DNA of 64,000 nt. Origin: Salivita marina (GTDB lineage: Bacteria > Pseudomonadota > Gammaproteobacteria > Pseudomonadales > Azotimanducaceae). The position numbers were made by a program, and so were the translations under genes. Positions 7,465-16,248 of the stretch are shown here, one piece after another. The stretch is taken from NCBI GenBank assembly GCA_038144425.1, contig JAYQNS010000004.1, forward strand, positions 248,001 to 312,000. The letters run 5' to 3'. Under the pieces are notes generated by a model. The model was not told the DNA's origin. It worked only from the letters and a program-made list of their open reading frames with translations, and searched no databases. How positions within the stretch are numbered: position 1 is the stretch's first letter; the number at the start of each line of letters is the position of its first letter.

Positions 7465-8675
7465 GCAGCGCCACCTTTCGCTATCAAGGGCGGGATCGAC
7501 TCGGCAAGCGGGTCCGGGGCGTGGCCGAGGGTGCAAGCCCGGAAGCGGTGAAGGCCAGGCTACGACGTAAGGGCATTCTTGCGGAAAAGGTCATTGCCAC
7601 GCGCGCCTCGGACCAACGCGGCGGACGCATTCGCGGCAGAGATCTCGCGCTCTTCACGCGCCAGCTCGCGACCATGATACGGGCCGGCGTGCCCCTCGTG
7701 CAGTCCTTTAGCATCGTCGCCGGGGGCCTTAGCAACCCGGCTATGAAAGGCCTCGTACTGGCTTTGCAAGATGAAGTCGCCAGCGGCACAGCCTTTGCCA
7801 CCGCCTTGCGCCGCCATCCGAAAATCTTCGACGCGCTGTATTGCAACTTGGTGGACGCCGGAGAGCAAGCCGGCGCCTTGGAAGGCATGCTCGATCGCCT
7901 CGCCACCTACCGGGAAAAAGGCGAAGCCCTCCGCGGGAAAGTTCGCAAGGCGCTCACCTACCCCATGGCGGTTCTGGTGATTGCGCTGGTGGTCACAGGC
8001 TTCCTCCTCATCAAGGTGGTGCCCCAGTTTGAACTGGTCTTCGCGGGCTTTGGGGCAGTCCTACCCCCCTTCACCCGGCTGGTTATCACCCTTTCCCAGT
8101 GGGCTCAGGCCCACTACCTTGCTGTGCTGGTCGGGCTGACGGGCAGCGGCTTTGGATTGCGCTATGCCCATGGCCAGTCCCCGGCCATCCGCGATGGACT
8201 GGATCGCTTCCTCCTATGCTTCCCTGTGCTAGGGTCGATTCTTGAGCGGGCCGCGGTGGCGCGATTTTCCCGCACCCTGGCCACCACCTTCGGGGCCGGC
8301 GTGCCCTTAGTGGAGGGGCTCCGCTCCGCAGCTGGCGCCACGGGCAATGCGGTGTTCCGAGACGCCACGCTTACCCTGAGGAACGAGGTCACGACGGGTA
8401 TGGCCCTCGCCGACGCCATGAACGCCAACCCCCGCTGGCCCAGCATGCTTCGGCAGATGGTGCTCATCGGCGAACAGGCTGGAGCTGTGGATGACATGCT
8501 CGACAAGGCCGCGGCCCACTACGAGCAGGAGGTGGATAACGCCGTGGAAAGCCTCACGGAATTGCTAGAACCCGTCATCATGTCCGTCCTGGGCGTGCTC
8601 GTGGGGAGCCTGATCTTGGCCATGTACCTACCCATCTTTCAGCTAGGCTCGGTGGTGGGGGGCGGCGTTGGCTGA
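7461..8675 (+). CDS. pilC: Type IV pilus inner-membrane platform protein PilC
   Basis: 404 aa GspF/PilC polytopic protein on which PilB acts. The start is FRYQGRDRLGKRVRGVAEG. Two repeated cytoplasmic T2SSF domains follow (FTRQLATMIRAGVPLVQSF and later FSRTLATTFGAGVPLVEGL), each followed by hydrophobic segments (VLVIALVVTGFLLIKVVPQF and a C-terminal IMSVLGVLVGSLILAMYLP). Length is normal. It overlaps pilB at the start and pilD at the end, so the three are translationally coupled. Confidence 0.96.
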   Translation: MSSATFRYQGRDRLGKRVRGVAEGASPEAVKARLRRKGILAEKVIATRASDQRGGRIRGRDLALFTRQLATMIRAGVPLVQSFSIVAGGLSNPAMKGLVLALQDEVASGTAFATALRRHPKIFDALYCNLVDAGEQAGALEGMLDRLATYREKGEALRGKVRKALTYPMAVLVIALVVTGFLLIKVVPQFELVFAGFGAVLPPFTRLVITLSQWAQAHYLAVLVGLTGSGFGLRYAHGQSPAIRDGLDRFLLCFPVLGSILERAAVARFSRTLATTFGAGVPLVEGLRSAAGATGNAVFRDATLTLRNEVTTGMALADAMNANPRWPSMLRQMVLIGEQAGAVDDMLDKAAAHYEQEVDNAVESLTELLEPVIMSVLGVLVGSLILAMYLPIFQLGSVVGGGVG

Positions 8676-9507
8676 GCTACTCGATGACCCCGCTGCCCTC
8701 GCCCTCTTTGGCGCCCTCCTGGGCGTCATCCTGGGAAGCTTTCTGAGTGTGGTGGCCCATCGCCTGCCCCGGCAGCTCGATCGGGAGAGCCGCGCCTGGG
8801 CTCGGGATCTCTTGAGCCTCGATCCTGACGCTGAAGTCGGGCAGTCCCCCTACAACCTCGCCTGGCCTCCCTCCCACTGCCCACGCTGCGAAAAGCCCCT
8901 ACGGTGGTTCCACAATCTTCCCCTTGTAAGCTGGCTCGCCCTCCAAGGCCGAAGCGCCTGTTGCGGACAGCCCATTGCCCTGCGTTACCCTCTTCTCGAA
9001 GGGGCCATGGGGCTCATGACGGCCTTTCTTTTTTTACGCTTCGGCCTATCCGCGCAAGCCCTGACGCTGGTGCTCCTCACGGGGACGCTTCTAGCCTTAG
9101 CCGCCATCGACAGCGAGTGGCAGCTCCTCCCGGACACCCTCACCCTACCCCTGCTTTGGCTCGGGCTCCTGGGGGCCGTTCTTGGCTGGACCCCGGCGCT
9201 TCGCGCGTCGGACGCCGTCATCGGCGCCGCCGCAGGCTATCTAAGCCTCTGGACCCTGTACTGGGGTCACCGCCTGCTTACAAAGCGAGAGGGCATGGGC
9301 TTTGGGGATTTCAAACTGCTGGCCGCTGGGGGCACTTGGCTGGGCTGGCAGGCCCTGCCTCAGGTGGCGCTGTTGGCCGCGGCCTCCGGGTTAGCCTACG
9401 CCCTCACGGCCCGGCTCCGGGGACGGCTAGACCCGGGACAAGCCCTGCCCTTCGGCCCCTTCCTCGCCGCCGCAATTTGGCTCACCGCCGTCTTCGGCGT
9501 ACGCTGA
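8668..9507 (+). CDS. pilD: Prepilin peptidase / N-methyltransferase PilD
   Basis: 279 aa integral aspartic protease that removes prepilin leaders and methylates the new N-terminal Phe. The TTG start overlaps the pilC stop by 8 nt. The cytoplasmic loop has CPRCEKPLRW and then RSACCGQPIALRYP. The catalytic Asp residues are in AAIDSEWQLLPD and GMGFGDFKLLA. About seven hydrophobic segments follow the family plan. In most homologues the second Cys pair is CxxC; here it reads SACC, so one zinc ligand is shifted by two positions. TTG is preferred because no ATG or GTG lies near the conserved start. Confidence 0.93.
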   Translation: MAELLDDPAALALFGALLGVILGSFLSVVAHRLPRQLDRESRAWARDLLSLDPDAEVGQSPYNLAWPPSHCPRCEKPLRWFHNLPLVSWLALQGRSACCGQPIALRYPLLEGAMGLMTAFLFLRFGLSAQALTLVLLTGTLLALAAIDSEWQLLPDTLTLPLLWLGLLGAVLGWTPALRASDAVIGAAAGYLSLWTLYWGHRLLTKREGMGFGDFKLLAAGGTWLGWQALPQVALLAAASGLAYALTARLRGRLDPGQALPFGPFLAAAIWLTAVFGVR

Positions 9508-9531
9508 AACTCGGAACTAGGGAGAGAAACC

Positions 9532-10143
9532 ATGCGCGTGGTGGGGTTAACGGGGGGCATCGGCAGCGGGAAGACCGCGGTCTCAGATCACTTTGAACGA
9601 CTCGGCATTACGGTGGTAGACGCGGACCTCGCCTCCCGCCAGGTGGTCGAGCCCGGGCAGCCGGCGCTGGCCGCCATTGCGGAGCACTTCGGACGGGAAA
9701 TCCTTCAAGCCGACGGCACGCTTGACCGGGCAGCCCTTCGAGCACGCATCTTTGCGGATGAGGCAGAGCGGCACTGGCTTGAGGCCCTGCTCCATCCGCG
9801 CATTGGGGAAGCGCTGCGCGCGGGCCTGGCCGCCGCCGCGTCGCCTTACGCGATTCTCGTCTCTCCCCTGCTTTTCGAAGCAGGGCAGGCAACGCTGGTG
9901 GATCGGGTCCTCTTGGTCGACGCCCCGGAGGCGCTCCAGCTCGAGCGCACCATGGCCCGGGATCAGAATAGCGAAGCTCAGGTGCAAGCCATCATCAAGG
10001 CCCAAGCCTCCCGAGCAGAGCGGCAAGCGCGGGCCGACGATATCGTGGTGAACGATGGGTCGCTCGCGGACCTGCTCGCGAAGGTTGAGGCGCTCCATGA
10101 ACGCTACCTTACCCTTGCTGCCACGGAGGCTCCCTCGTCATGA
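9532..10143 (+). CDS. coaE: Dephospho-CoA kinase
   Basis: 203 aa P-loop kinase for the last step of coenzyme A synthesis (3'-phosphorylation of dephospho-CoA). The P-loop GGIGSGKT is at residues 8-15, followed by the conserved VDADLASRQVVEPG segment and SPLLFEAG, and the LID region with RDQNSEAQVQAIIKAQ. AGGGAGAG precedes the ATG. It follows pilD by 24 nt and overlaps yacG as ATGA, the pilD-coaE-yacG order seen in other gammaproteobacteria. Confidence 0.96.
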   Translation: MRVVGLTGGIGSGKTAVSDHFERLGITVVDADLASRQVVEPGQPALAAIAEHFGREILQADGTLDRAALRARIFADEAERHWLEALLHPRIGEALRAGLAAAASPYAILVSPLLFEAGQATLVDRVLLVDAPEALQLERTMARDQNSEAQVQAIIKAQASRAERQARADDIVVNDGSLADLLAKVEALHERYLTLAATEAPSS

Positions 10144-10334
10144 GCGGCCCGGAGGACACGGTGACGATCCTCGCCTGCCCGACCTGCCGCCGCTCCGTGC
10201 CCTGGCGGGAGGACAGCCGCTATCGCCCTTTCTGCTCAGAGCGCTGCAAGCTCATCGATCTGGGAGCCTGGGCTGACGAAAGCCACCGCATTGCCGGCGA
10301 CGGCGCCTACGACGACCTCTCCTCCGAGGACTAG
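10140..10334 (+). CDS. yacG: DNA gyrase inhibitor YacG (zinc-binding, DUF329)
   Basis: 64 aa. The zinc site is formed by C13 and C16 (CPTC) with C32 and C36 (CSERC), followed by the family signature KLIDLGAWADESHRI and an acidic tail. In E. coli YacG binds GyrB and inhibits DNA binding by gyrase. The start codon overlaps coaE. It converges with argJ. Confidence 0.93.
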   Translation: MSGPEDTVTILACPTCRRSVPWREDSRYRPFCSERCKLIDLGAWADESHRIAGDGAYDDLSSED

Positions 10335-10356
10335 GCGCTGCTCCCGAACAAGGGCC

Positions 10357-11574
10357 CTAGCTTCGGTATTCGGCGTTGATCTTCACGTAGTCGTAGGAGA
10401 AGTCCGTGGTCCACACCTCACCACTGGCGTCCCCCCGGCCGAGAGCAAGGGAAAGGGTGAGCTCCGGGGCCTTCATCACCGCCGCAGCCTCGGCTTCCCG
10501 GTAGCTCGGCGCGAGGGCTCCGCCCTCAGCGATTAAGAGCCCGTTGATCTCCAGCCGTACCCCTTCCACCGCTAGGTCATCGATGCCGGCCCGACCTAGG
10601 GCTGCCAAGATGCGCCCCCAATTGGGATCCCCGGCAAAGAGCGCCGTTTTAACCAGGGGCGAATGGCTTATGGTGTAGGCCGCTTGGAGCGCCTCCCCTT
10701 CCGAGCGGGCTTCCGCCACGGCCACGGTGACAAACTTCGTGGCCCCTTCGCCATCACGGACAATGCTCTGTGCCAGATGGCGGCAGAGCAACAAAAGGCG
10801 AGCAGCAAAGGCCCCCACGCGGGGATCCTCTCGATCTTCTAGCGGCGCCATGGGCGCTTGCCCCGTGGCCACGAGGGTCACGGCGTCATTGGTGGAGGTA
10901 TCGCCATCGACGGTAATGCGGTTAAAGCTGCCATCCACCGCTTCCCGAAGCAGCGTTTGCAAAAGCGCCGGGGCTACCGGAGCATCGGTGGCGATGAAGG
11001 ACAGCATGGTAGCCATGTCCGGCCGGATCATGCCTGCGCCTTTCGCAATTCCTGTGAGCGTATACGGGTGATCGGCATCGAGCGCCAGGGACAGCCCCTT
11101 CGGCGCCGTATCCGTGGTCATGATGCCCGTCGCCGCCGCCTCCCAGCCATCGGCCTTCAGAGCCTCCAGCGCTGCGGGCAGGGCCGCCTCGAGCCGATCC
11201 ACGGGCAGCGTTTCCCCGATCACCCCCGTGGAAAAGGGCAGCACCGTTTCCGGCGCCACCCCGGCGAGCGCCGCGAGGGCCTGACAGCAGTGTTCCGCCG
11301 CCGCAAGCCCCGGCGCTCCCGTACCCGCATTTGCGTTACCCGTGTTGATCAAGAGGTAGCGGGGGGCAGCGGCCTCGCGATGACGCCGAGCTAAAGTCAC
11401 TGGCGCCGCGCAGAAACGGTTTTGCGTAAATACCGCCGCCGTTACCGCGCCCACGGGGAGCTCAAAAACCGTGAGGTCTGGTCGCCCCACCTTTCGAATA
11501 CCTGCAGCCACGGTCCCAACCCGAATGCCCGACACCGGCAGAAGTAGGGGTAAGGGCGCTAAATTCACGGCCAT
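10357..11574 (-). CDS. argJ: Bifunctional glutamate N-acetyltransferase / amino-acid acetyltransferase ArgJ
   Basis: 405 aa. ArgJ transfers acetyl from N-acetylornithine to glutamate, running the cyclic arginine pathway, and may also use acetyl-CoA. The precursor cleaves itself before T189 in KGAGMIRPDMATML, giving the alpha and beta chains. Other family blocks are INTGNANAGTG, STGVIGE, MTTDTAPKG and DPNWGRI. The start is the ATG at MAVNLAPL; the frame stays open a further 158 codons upstream into secA but that part has no homology. It begins 55 nt after secA and is probably co-transcribed. Confidence 0.95.
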   Translation of the reverse strand: MAVNLAPLPLLLPVSGIRVGTVAAGIRKVGRPDLTVFELPVGAVTAAVFTQNRFCAAPVTLARRHREAAAPRYLLINTGNANAGTGAPGLAAAEHCCQALAALAGVAPETVLPFSTGVIGETLPVDRLEAALPAALEALKADGWEAAATGIMTTDTAPKGLSLALDADHPYTLTGIAKGAGMIRPDMATMLSFIATDAPVAPALLQTLLREAVDGSFNRITVDGDTSTNDAVTLVATGQAPMAPLEDREDPRVGAFAARLLLLCRHLAQSIVRDGEGATKFVTVAVAEARSEGEALQAAYTISHSPLVKTALFAGDPNWGRILAALGRAGIDDLAVEGVRLEINGLLIAEGGALAPSYREAEAAAVMKAPELTLSLALGRGDASGEVWTTDFSYDYVKINAEYRS

Positions 11575-11629
11575 GAGGGCAATCTCGCTAGATGACGCAG
11601 GGGCGCCGTGGTTGGAACCTGGGATTCGC

Positions 11630-14365
11630 CTAGGCGACAGTGCCGTGGCAATGCTTGTACTTTTTTCCAGAGCCGCAAGGGCAGGGCTGATTACGTCCGA
11701 CCTTGGGTCCGGAGCGCACCGGGGCCACGGCTTCCGGGGCCGGCGGCGCTTCGCTGCCCTCGCGGGAGGCTTCCGCCGCGTCCAACGCGGGCTGATCGAA
11801 GCGAAGCTGGGCCTTTTCCGCCTCCCGTCGCTCCCGTTCCGCCTGCTCAAGGGCGTCCGCGGGCTGGAACTTAGCCTGGGCCAAAAGGCGCGTAACGTCA
11901 CGGCGGATGCCGTCGAGGAGCCCTTGGAAGAGTTCAAAGGACTCGCGCTTATATTCCTGCTTCGGCTGCTTTTGCGCGTAGGCGCGCAGATGGATGCCCT
12001 GTCGCAACTGATCCATAGCCTGGAGGTGTTCCTTCCAGAGGTGATCAAGGGTGAGGAGCATCATCTGCTTTTCGAAGCGCCGCATCATGGCTTCGCCCAC
12101 CTGGGCCGTCTTCTCGGCATAGTCCTCAGCAAGCTTGTCGAGGAGCCGCGTCTTCAGCCCTTCCCCATCAAGATTCTGGTCCTCAGCAAGCCACTGGGAC
12201 ACGGGCTGCTCGCTGGCAAATTCCCCGCGCAGCGCTGCTTCTAGGCCTTCCGGATCCCACTGCTCTTCCACCGCTTCCGTGGGGATGAACTGCTCGACCA
12301 GATCGTCCACGACCTCTTCACGCATGGCGAGGACGGTCTCGGAGATATCCTCCGCAGCCATAAGTTCATCGCGCTGGCGATAGATGACCTGGCGCTGATC
12401 GTTGGCTACGTCATCGTACTCGAGAAGGTTCTTCCGAATATCGAAGTTATGCCCCTCCACCTTGCGCTGGGCGCGCTCGATGGACTTCGTTACCCAGCGA
12501 TGCTCGATGGCTTCGCCGTTCTGCATCCCCAAAGATCCCATCATGGCGCGGATGCGATCGGAGGCGAAGATCCGCATGAGGTTGTCTTCCATGGACAGGT
12601 AGAAGCGGGTGGACCCCGGATCCCCCTGGCGCCCGGAACGGCCTCGGAGCTGGTTATCAATGCGCCGCGATTCGTGCCGCTCCGTGCCAATCACCCGAAG
12701 GCCACCGGCCCCCAGCACCGCTTCATGGCGGGCCTGCCAAGCGTCCCGCGCGGCTTGCCGTCCTGCCTCATCGTCCGCCGGAAGCTGGGCCAGCTCCGCC
12801 TCAAGGTTGCCCCCAAGAACGATATCCGTGCCCCGTCCCGCCATGTTGGTGGCCACCGTAACCGCGCTGGGCCGCCCCGCCTGGGCGATGATTTCCGCCT
12901 CCCGCTCGTGGAACTTGGCGTTGAGCACCTCGTGCGCAATGCTCCGAGCATCCATAGCCTTCGATAGGCGCTCCGACGATTCAATCGACGCCGTACCCAC
13001 CAGCACGGGCTGGCCTCGATCCCGGCAATCCTGGATGTCCTCGATGATGGCATCGTACTTCTCATCCATGGTGAGGAAGATGAGATCATTTTGATCGTCC
13101 CGAACCATGGGCTTATTTGTGGGGATAACCACCACGTCCAGCCCATAAATCTCATGAAATTCGTAGGCCTCCGTATCTGCCGTGCCGGTCATGCCCCCGA
13201 GCTTTTCGTAAAGGCGGAAGAAATTCTGGAAAGTGGTAGACGCCAGAGTTTGGGACTCCTGCTGGATCTGCACCCCTTCCTTTGCTTCCACAGCCTGGGG
13301 GAGCCCTTCGGACCAGCGCCGCCCAGGCATGGTCCGCCCCGTGTGCTCGTCGACGATGATGACCTGACCCTGCTGGACGATATAGTCCACGTCCCGGCGA
13401 TAGACGAAGCGCGCCCGCAGCGCCGCATGAACGTGATGCAAGAGGCCAAGGTGCTGAGACGCGTAGAGGCTGTCCTCCGGCGGCAGAAGCCCAGCGGTCT
13501 TCATGGCCTCCTCAAGCTTTTCGTGCCCTTCTTCGAGGAGCTCGATCTGACGATTCTTCTCGTCGATGGCGAAGTCCCCGGGCTCCTCCGTTTCCGGCTC
13601 CTGCCCCGCCCCCGTCGCCCGGGGCGTGAGGGGTCGCACGAGCTGATCGATCTCACGATAGAGGGCGGAGGAATCCTCCGCGGGCCCAGAAATAATCAGG
13701 GGGGTGCGAGCCTCGTCGATGAGAATGGAATCGACTTCATCGATGATGGCGAAGAAGCGATCCCGTTGGACCTTATCCTCCGCCGTGAAGGCCATGTTGT
13801 CCCGGAGATAGTCAAAGCCGAACTCGTTGTTTGTGCCGTAGGTGATATCGGCGAGATAGGCGGCGCGTTTCTCCGCGCCCTCCTGCCCCGAGCGCACTAC
13901 CCCCACGGACAGGCCGAGTGCCTGATACACCGGCGCCATCCACGCGGCATCCCGCTGCGCCAGGTAGTCGTTAACGGTCACAACGTGCACGCCTCGCCCC
14001 GCGAGGGCATTGAGGTAGACGGGCAAGGTGGCGACGAGGGTTTTCCCCTCCCCGGTGCGCATCTCGGAAATGCGCCCCTCGTGGAGGGCCATGCCCCCCA
14101 TGAGCTGCACGTCGAAATGGCGAAGGCCAAGGGCCCGACGGGCTGCCTCTCGGGTGGCAGCAAAGGCCTCGGGGAGGATGGCCTCCAGGCTTTCTCCCGC
14201 CGCCAGCCGATCCTTGAGCCGGGGCGTTTCGGCCCGCAGCGTCGCGTCGTCTAAGGCCTGGAGCCGCTCTTCCAGCGCATTGATTTCCGCCACCCGCCGC
14301 GCAAAGCGTCGCAGTTCCCGCATGTTTTTCGTCGGGAAGAGGGCCCGGAAGAGCTTCTTAACCAT
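11630..14365 (-). CDS. secA: Preprotein translocase ATPase SecA
   Basis: 911 aa, full length. The motor pushing preproteins through SecYEG has Walker A MRTGEGKTL (GEGKT at 105-109), DEVDSILIDEARTPLIISG, the preprotein cross-linking domain, VGTASIESSE and TNMAGRGTDIVLGG of the second nucleotide-binding fold, and a C-terminal zinc motif CPCGSGKKYKHCHG for SecB and phospholipid contact. No secM-like arrest gene lies upstream; the gene instead diverges from the DciA-like gene with about 120 nt between. Confidence 0.98.
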   Translation of the reverse strand: MVKKLFRALFPTKNMRELRRFARRVAEINALEERLQALDDATLRAETPRLKDRLAAGESLEAILPEAFAATREAARRALGLRHFDVQLMGGMALHEGRISEMRTGEGKTLVATLPVYLNALAGRGVHVVTVNDYLAQRDAAWMAPVYQALGLSVGVVRSGQEGAEKRAAYLADITYGTNNEFGFDYLRDNMAFTAEDKVQRDRFFAIIDEVDSILIDEARTPLIISGPAEDSSALYREIDQLVRPLTPRATGAGQEPETEEPGDFAIDEKNRQIELLEEGHEKLEEAMKTAGLLPPEDSLYASQHLGLLHHVHAALRARFVYRRDVDYIVQQGQVIIVDEHTGRTMPGRRWSEGLPQAVEAKEGVQIQQESQTLASTTFQNFFRLYEKLGGMTGTADTEAYEFHEIYGLDVVVIPTNKPMVRDDQNDLIFLTMDEKYDAIIEDIQDCRDRGQPVLVGTASIESSERLSKAMDARSIAHEVLNAKFHEREAEIIAQAGRPSAVTVATNMAGRGTDIVLGGNLEAELAQLPADDEAGRQAARDAWQARHEAVLGAGGLRVIGTERHESRRIDNQLRGRSGRQGDPGSTRFYLSMEDNLMRIFASDRIRAMMGSLGMQNGEAIEHRWVTKSIERAQRKVEGHNFDIRKNLLEYDDVANDQRQVIYRQRDELMAAEDISETVLAMREEVVDDLVEQFIPTEAVEEQWDPEGLEAALRGEFASEQPVSQWLAEDQNLDGEGLKTRLLDKLAEDYAEKTAQVGEAMMRRFEKQMMLLTLDHLWKEHLQAMDQLRQGIHLRAYAQKQPKQEYKRESFELFQGLLDGIRRDVTRLLAQAKFQPADALEQAERERREAEKAQLRFDQPALDAAEASREGSEAPPAPEAVAPVRSGPKVGRNQPCPCGSGKKYKHCHGTVA

Positions 14366-14489
14366 AGCGCCGTTTTACCTGTCACCAATGAGAGACCGAA
14401 AGCATAAATAGTGTACCTGCTCCCCGGCCCTAGCGCCTGCTTAGGGCAAGGGGTCGCGCTATGATGACGCTTCGCTCAAAGGATGCACC

Positions 14490-14954
14490 ATGACCGATCG
14501 CTCACCTAAATCGCTCGACGCCCTGCTTGCCCCGAAGCCCAGCTCGGCGCTTGAGGGACTATTCCGTCGGGCGGGAGAGCTTGAGGTGCTCGAACGAGAG
14601 GTGCGGGGCGGCTTGCCTCCCCCCCTGCGCCTAGCCCTGAGCCTCGGCGGACGGGAGGGATCCACGCTAACGCTGATCGCAGCCTCCCCCGCCGTCGCCA
14701 CTCAGCTACGCTTTCATCAAGGGGCGGTTCTGAACGCTCTAAAGGAAATGGGCGTTACCCATTTACGGGTCCGGGTGGGCCGTCCCCGTACCCCATCCCT
14801 TGGGCCCAAGGCCGGGGCCAGCCTTCCGCCTGCTCCAAAGCCTACGGCGATGGCGGCCCACTTGCTTCTCGAACTAGCCGAGGAGACTAAAGGCCCCCTG
14901 GGAGAGGCGCTTGCACGCCTCGCCCGTCGGGCGCAGGGCACGCCCAAGGCTTAG
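14490..14954 (+). CDS. DUF721 protein, DciA-like helicase operator
   Basis: 154 aa. The N-terminal 95 residues match DUF721/DciA: a helical start (SLDALLAPKPSSALEGLFRRA), LRLALSLGGREGSTLTLIAASPAVATQLRFHQGAVLNALKEM and VTHLRVRVG, a KH-like fold. DciA loads or operates the replicative helicase DnaB in bacteria lacking DnaC/DnaI. The C-terminal part is Pro-rich, then helical. It diverges from secA and converges with ftsZ; a DUF721 gene beside secA is usual in gammaproteobacteria, but here lpxC and the M23 peptidase gene often found between ftsZ and it are missing. Confidence 0.75.
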   Translation: MTDRSPKSLDALLAPKPSSALEGLFRRAGELEVLEREVRGGLPPPLRLALSLGGREGSTLTLIAASPAVATQLRFHQGAVLNALKEMGVTHLRVRVGRPRTPSLGPKAGASLPPAPKPTAMAAHLLLELAEETKGPLGEALARLARRAQGTPKA

Positions 14955-14956
14955 AA

Positions 14957-14985
14957 CCCAGCCCGGGCGCAAAGTCCGGGCTGGG
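14957..14985. terminator. Hairpin between convergent DUF721 gene and ftsZ
   Basis: A perfect 10-bp stem CCCAGCCCGG / CCGGGCTGGG with a 9-nt loop begins 3 nt after the DUF721 stop. The T-tail is weak on both strands (ATTTC on plus), so it may act as a bidirectional terminator or as an mRNA 3' end. Confidence 0.55.
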
Positions 14986-15045
14986 ATTTCAAGACGCCGC
15001 CGAAGCCAGGCAAAGCCCAGGTGGAGATCTCCGGCGAAGCCTGGC

Positions 15046-16203
15046 CTAGTCCGCCTGGCGGCGGAGGAAGGCAGGGATATCGAGGTAGTCGAGATCCCCG
15101 AGGGGCGCTGCGCTGCGCTGACCTTCGGCCACACCTGCCCCGGCAGCCTGGCGGCGAAGGACCGTCGGACGGTCGTAGTCCACAGCGCCCGCTGCCGTGG
15201 TAGCCCTCGCCGCCTGGCGGGGGGCATTATCCACCACCACCTTCGGCGACTCCGGCGCCCCGATGCCCGTGGCCACGACAGTGACACGCATTTCTTCGTC
15301 AAGGGAGGGATCGATGACCGTTCCCACGACGACAGTGGCGTTGTCGCTAGAGAATTCCTCGACAATGTCGCCGACCTCCGTGAACTCGCCAATGGACAAA
15401 TTCGCCCCGGCGGTGACGTTCACGAGGATGCCTCGGGCGCCGTGGAGATCGATGTCCTCAAGCAGCGGACTGCGAATAGCCGCTTCCGTGGCTGCCCGAG
15501 CCCGATCCTCGCCGGTGGCGCTGCCCGTACCCATCATGGCCATGCCCATCTCAGACATGATCGTACGCACGTCGGCGAAGTCCACATAAATCATTCCAGG
15601 CCGGATGATGAGATCCGCAATGCCCTGCACCGCGCCAAGCAGCACGTCATTCGCCGCGCTGAAAGCGTCGAGCATGGTGGTGCTTTGCCCCAGGACAGAC
15701 AGGAGCTTCTCGTTGGGAATGGTAATCAGGGAGTCCACATGCTGCTGAAGCTCGAGGATCCCCTGATCCGCCGCAGGATTGCGCTTCTCAAAGCGGAAAG
15801 GACGGGTGACCACGGCCACGGTCAAAATACCGAGTTCCCGGGCGATTTCCGCCACCACCGGCGCGCCCCCGGTGCCCGTACCCCCGCCCATGCCCGCGGT
15901 GACGAACACCATGTCTGCCCCGGAAAGCACTTCGGCGATTCGGTCTCGATCCTCGAGGGCCGCCTCCCGGCCCACGGCGGGATTGGCGCCAGCGCCCAGG
16001 CCCTTGGTGATCTCGCCCCCGAGCTGAAGAAGGGTCCGCGCCCCAACGTTTTTCAGCGCCTGGGCATCGGTGTTAGCCGCGATAAACTCCACGCCCTCCA
16101 CGCCCTTGGCAATCATGTGGGCAATGGCATTACCGCCGCCGCCGCCCACCCCAATAACCTTAATGACCGCGTTTTGCGGCTGGCTATCTACCAGTTCAAA
16201 CAT
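15046..16203 (-). CDS. ftsZ: Cell division protein FtsZ
   Basis: 385 aa tubulin-like GTPase that forms the division ring. Signature GGGTGTG is at residues 106-112; GVGGGGGNAI is near the N-terminus; the T7 loop region with NVDFADVRTIM-type sequence (YVDFADVRTIMSEMG) is present. The C-terminal linker is short and ends in YLDIPAFLRRQAD, the conserved peptide that binds FtsA and ZipA. It is the last gene of the dcw cluster here; lpxC does not follow. Confidence 0.98.
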   Translation of the reverse strand: MFELVDSQPQNAVIKVIGVGGGGGNAIAHMIAKGVEGVEFIAANTDAQALKNVGARTLLQLGGEITKGLGAGANPAVGREAALEDRDRIAEVLSGADMVFVTAGMGGGTGTGGAPVVAEIARELGILTVAVVTRPFRFEKRNPAADQGILELQQHVDSLITIPNEKLLSVLGQSTTMLDAFSAANDVLLGAVQGIADLIIRPGMIYVDFADVRTIMSEMGMAMMGTGSATGEDRARAATEAAIRSPLLEDIDLHGARGILVNVTAGANLSIGEFTEVGDIVEEFSSDNATVVVGTVIDPSLDEEMRVTVVATGIGAPESPKVVVDNAPRQAARATTAAGAVDYDRPTVLRRQAAGAGVAEGQRSAAPLGDLDYLDIPAFLRRQAD

Positions 16204-16248
16204 TGCTCGTCCTCCACAGACGCTCTTTCAAAAAATGCGCACAGGCGC

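Noticed and set aside
10357..12048. Long argJ frame starting inside secA
   Set aside because: The first 158 codons lie antisense-free but out of frame within secA and lack homology; ArgJ homology starts at MAVNLAPL.
13091..14254. 387-codon frame antisense to secA
   Set aside because: Third-position GC bias keeps antisense frames open; it overlaps an unmistakable secA and has no recognisable domain.
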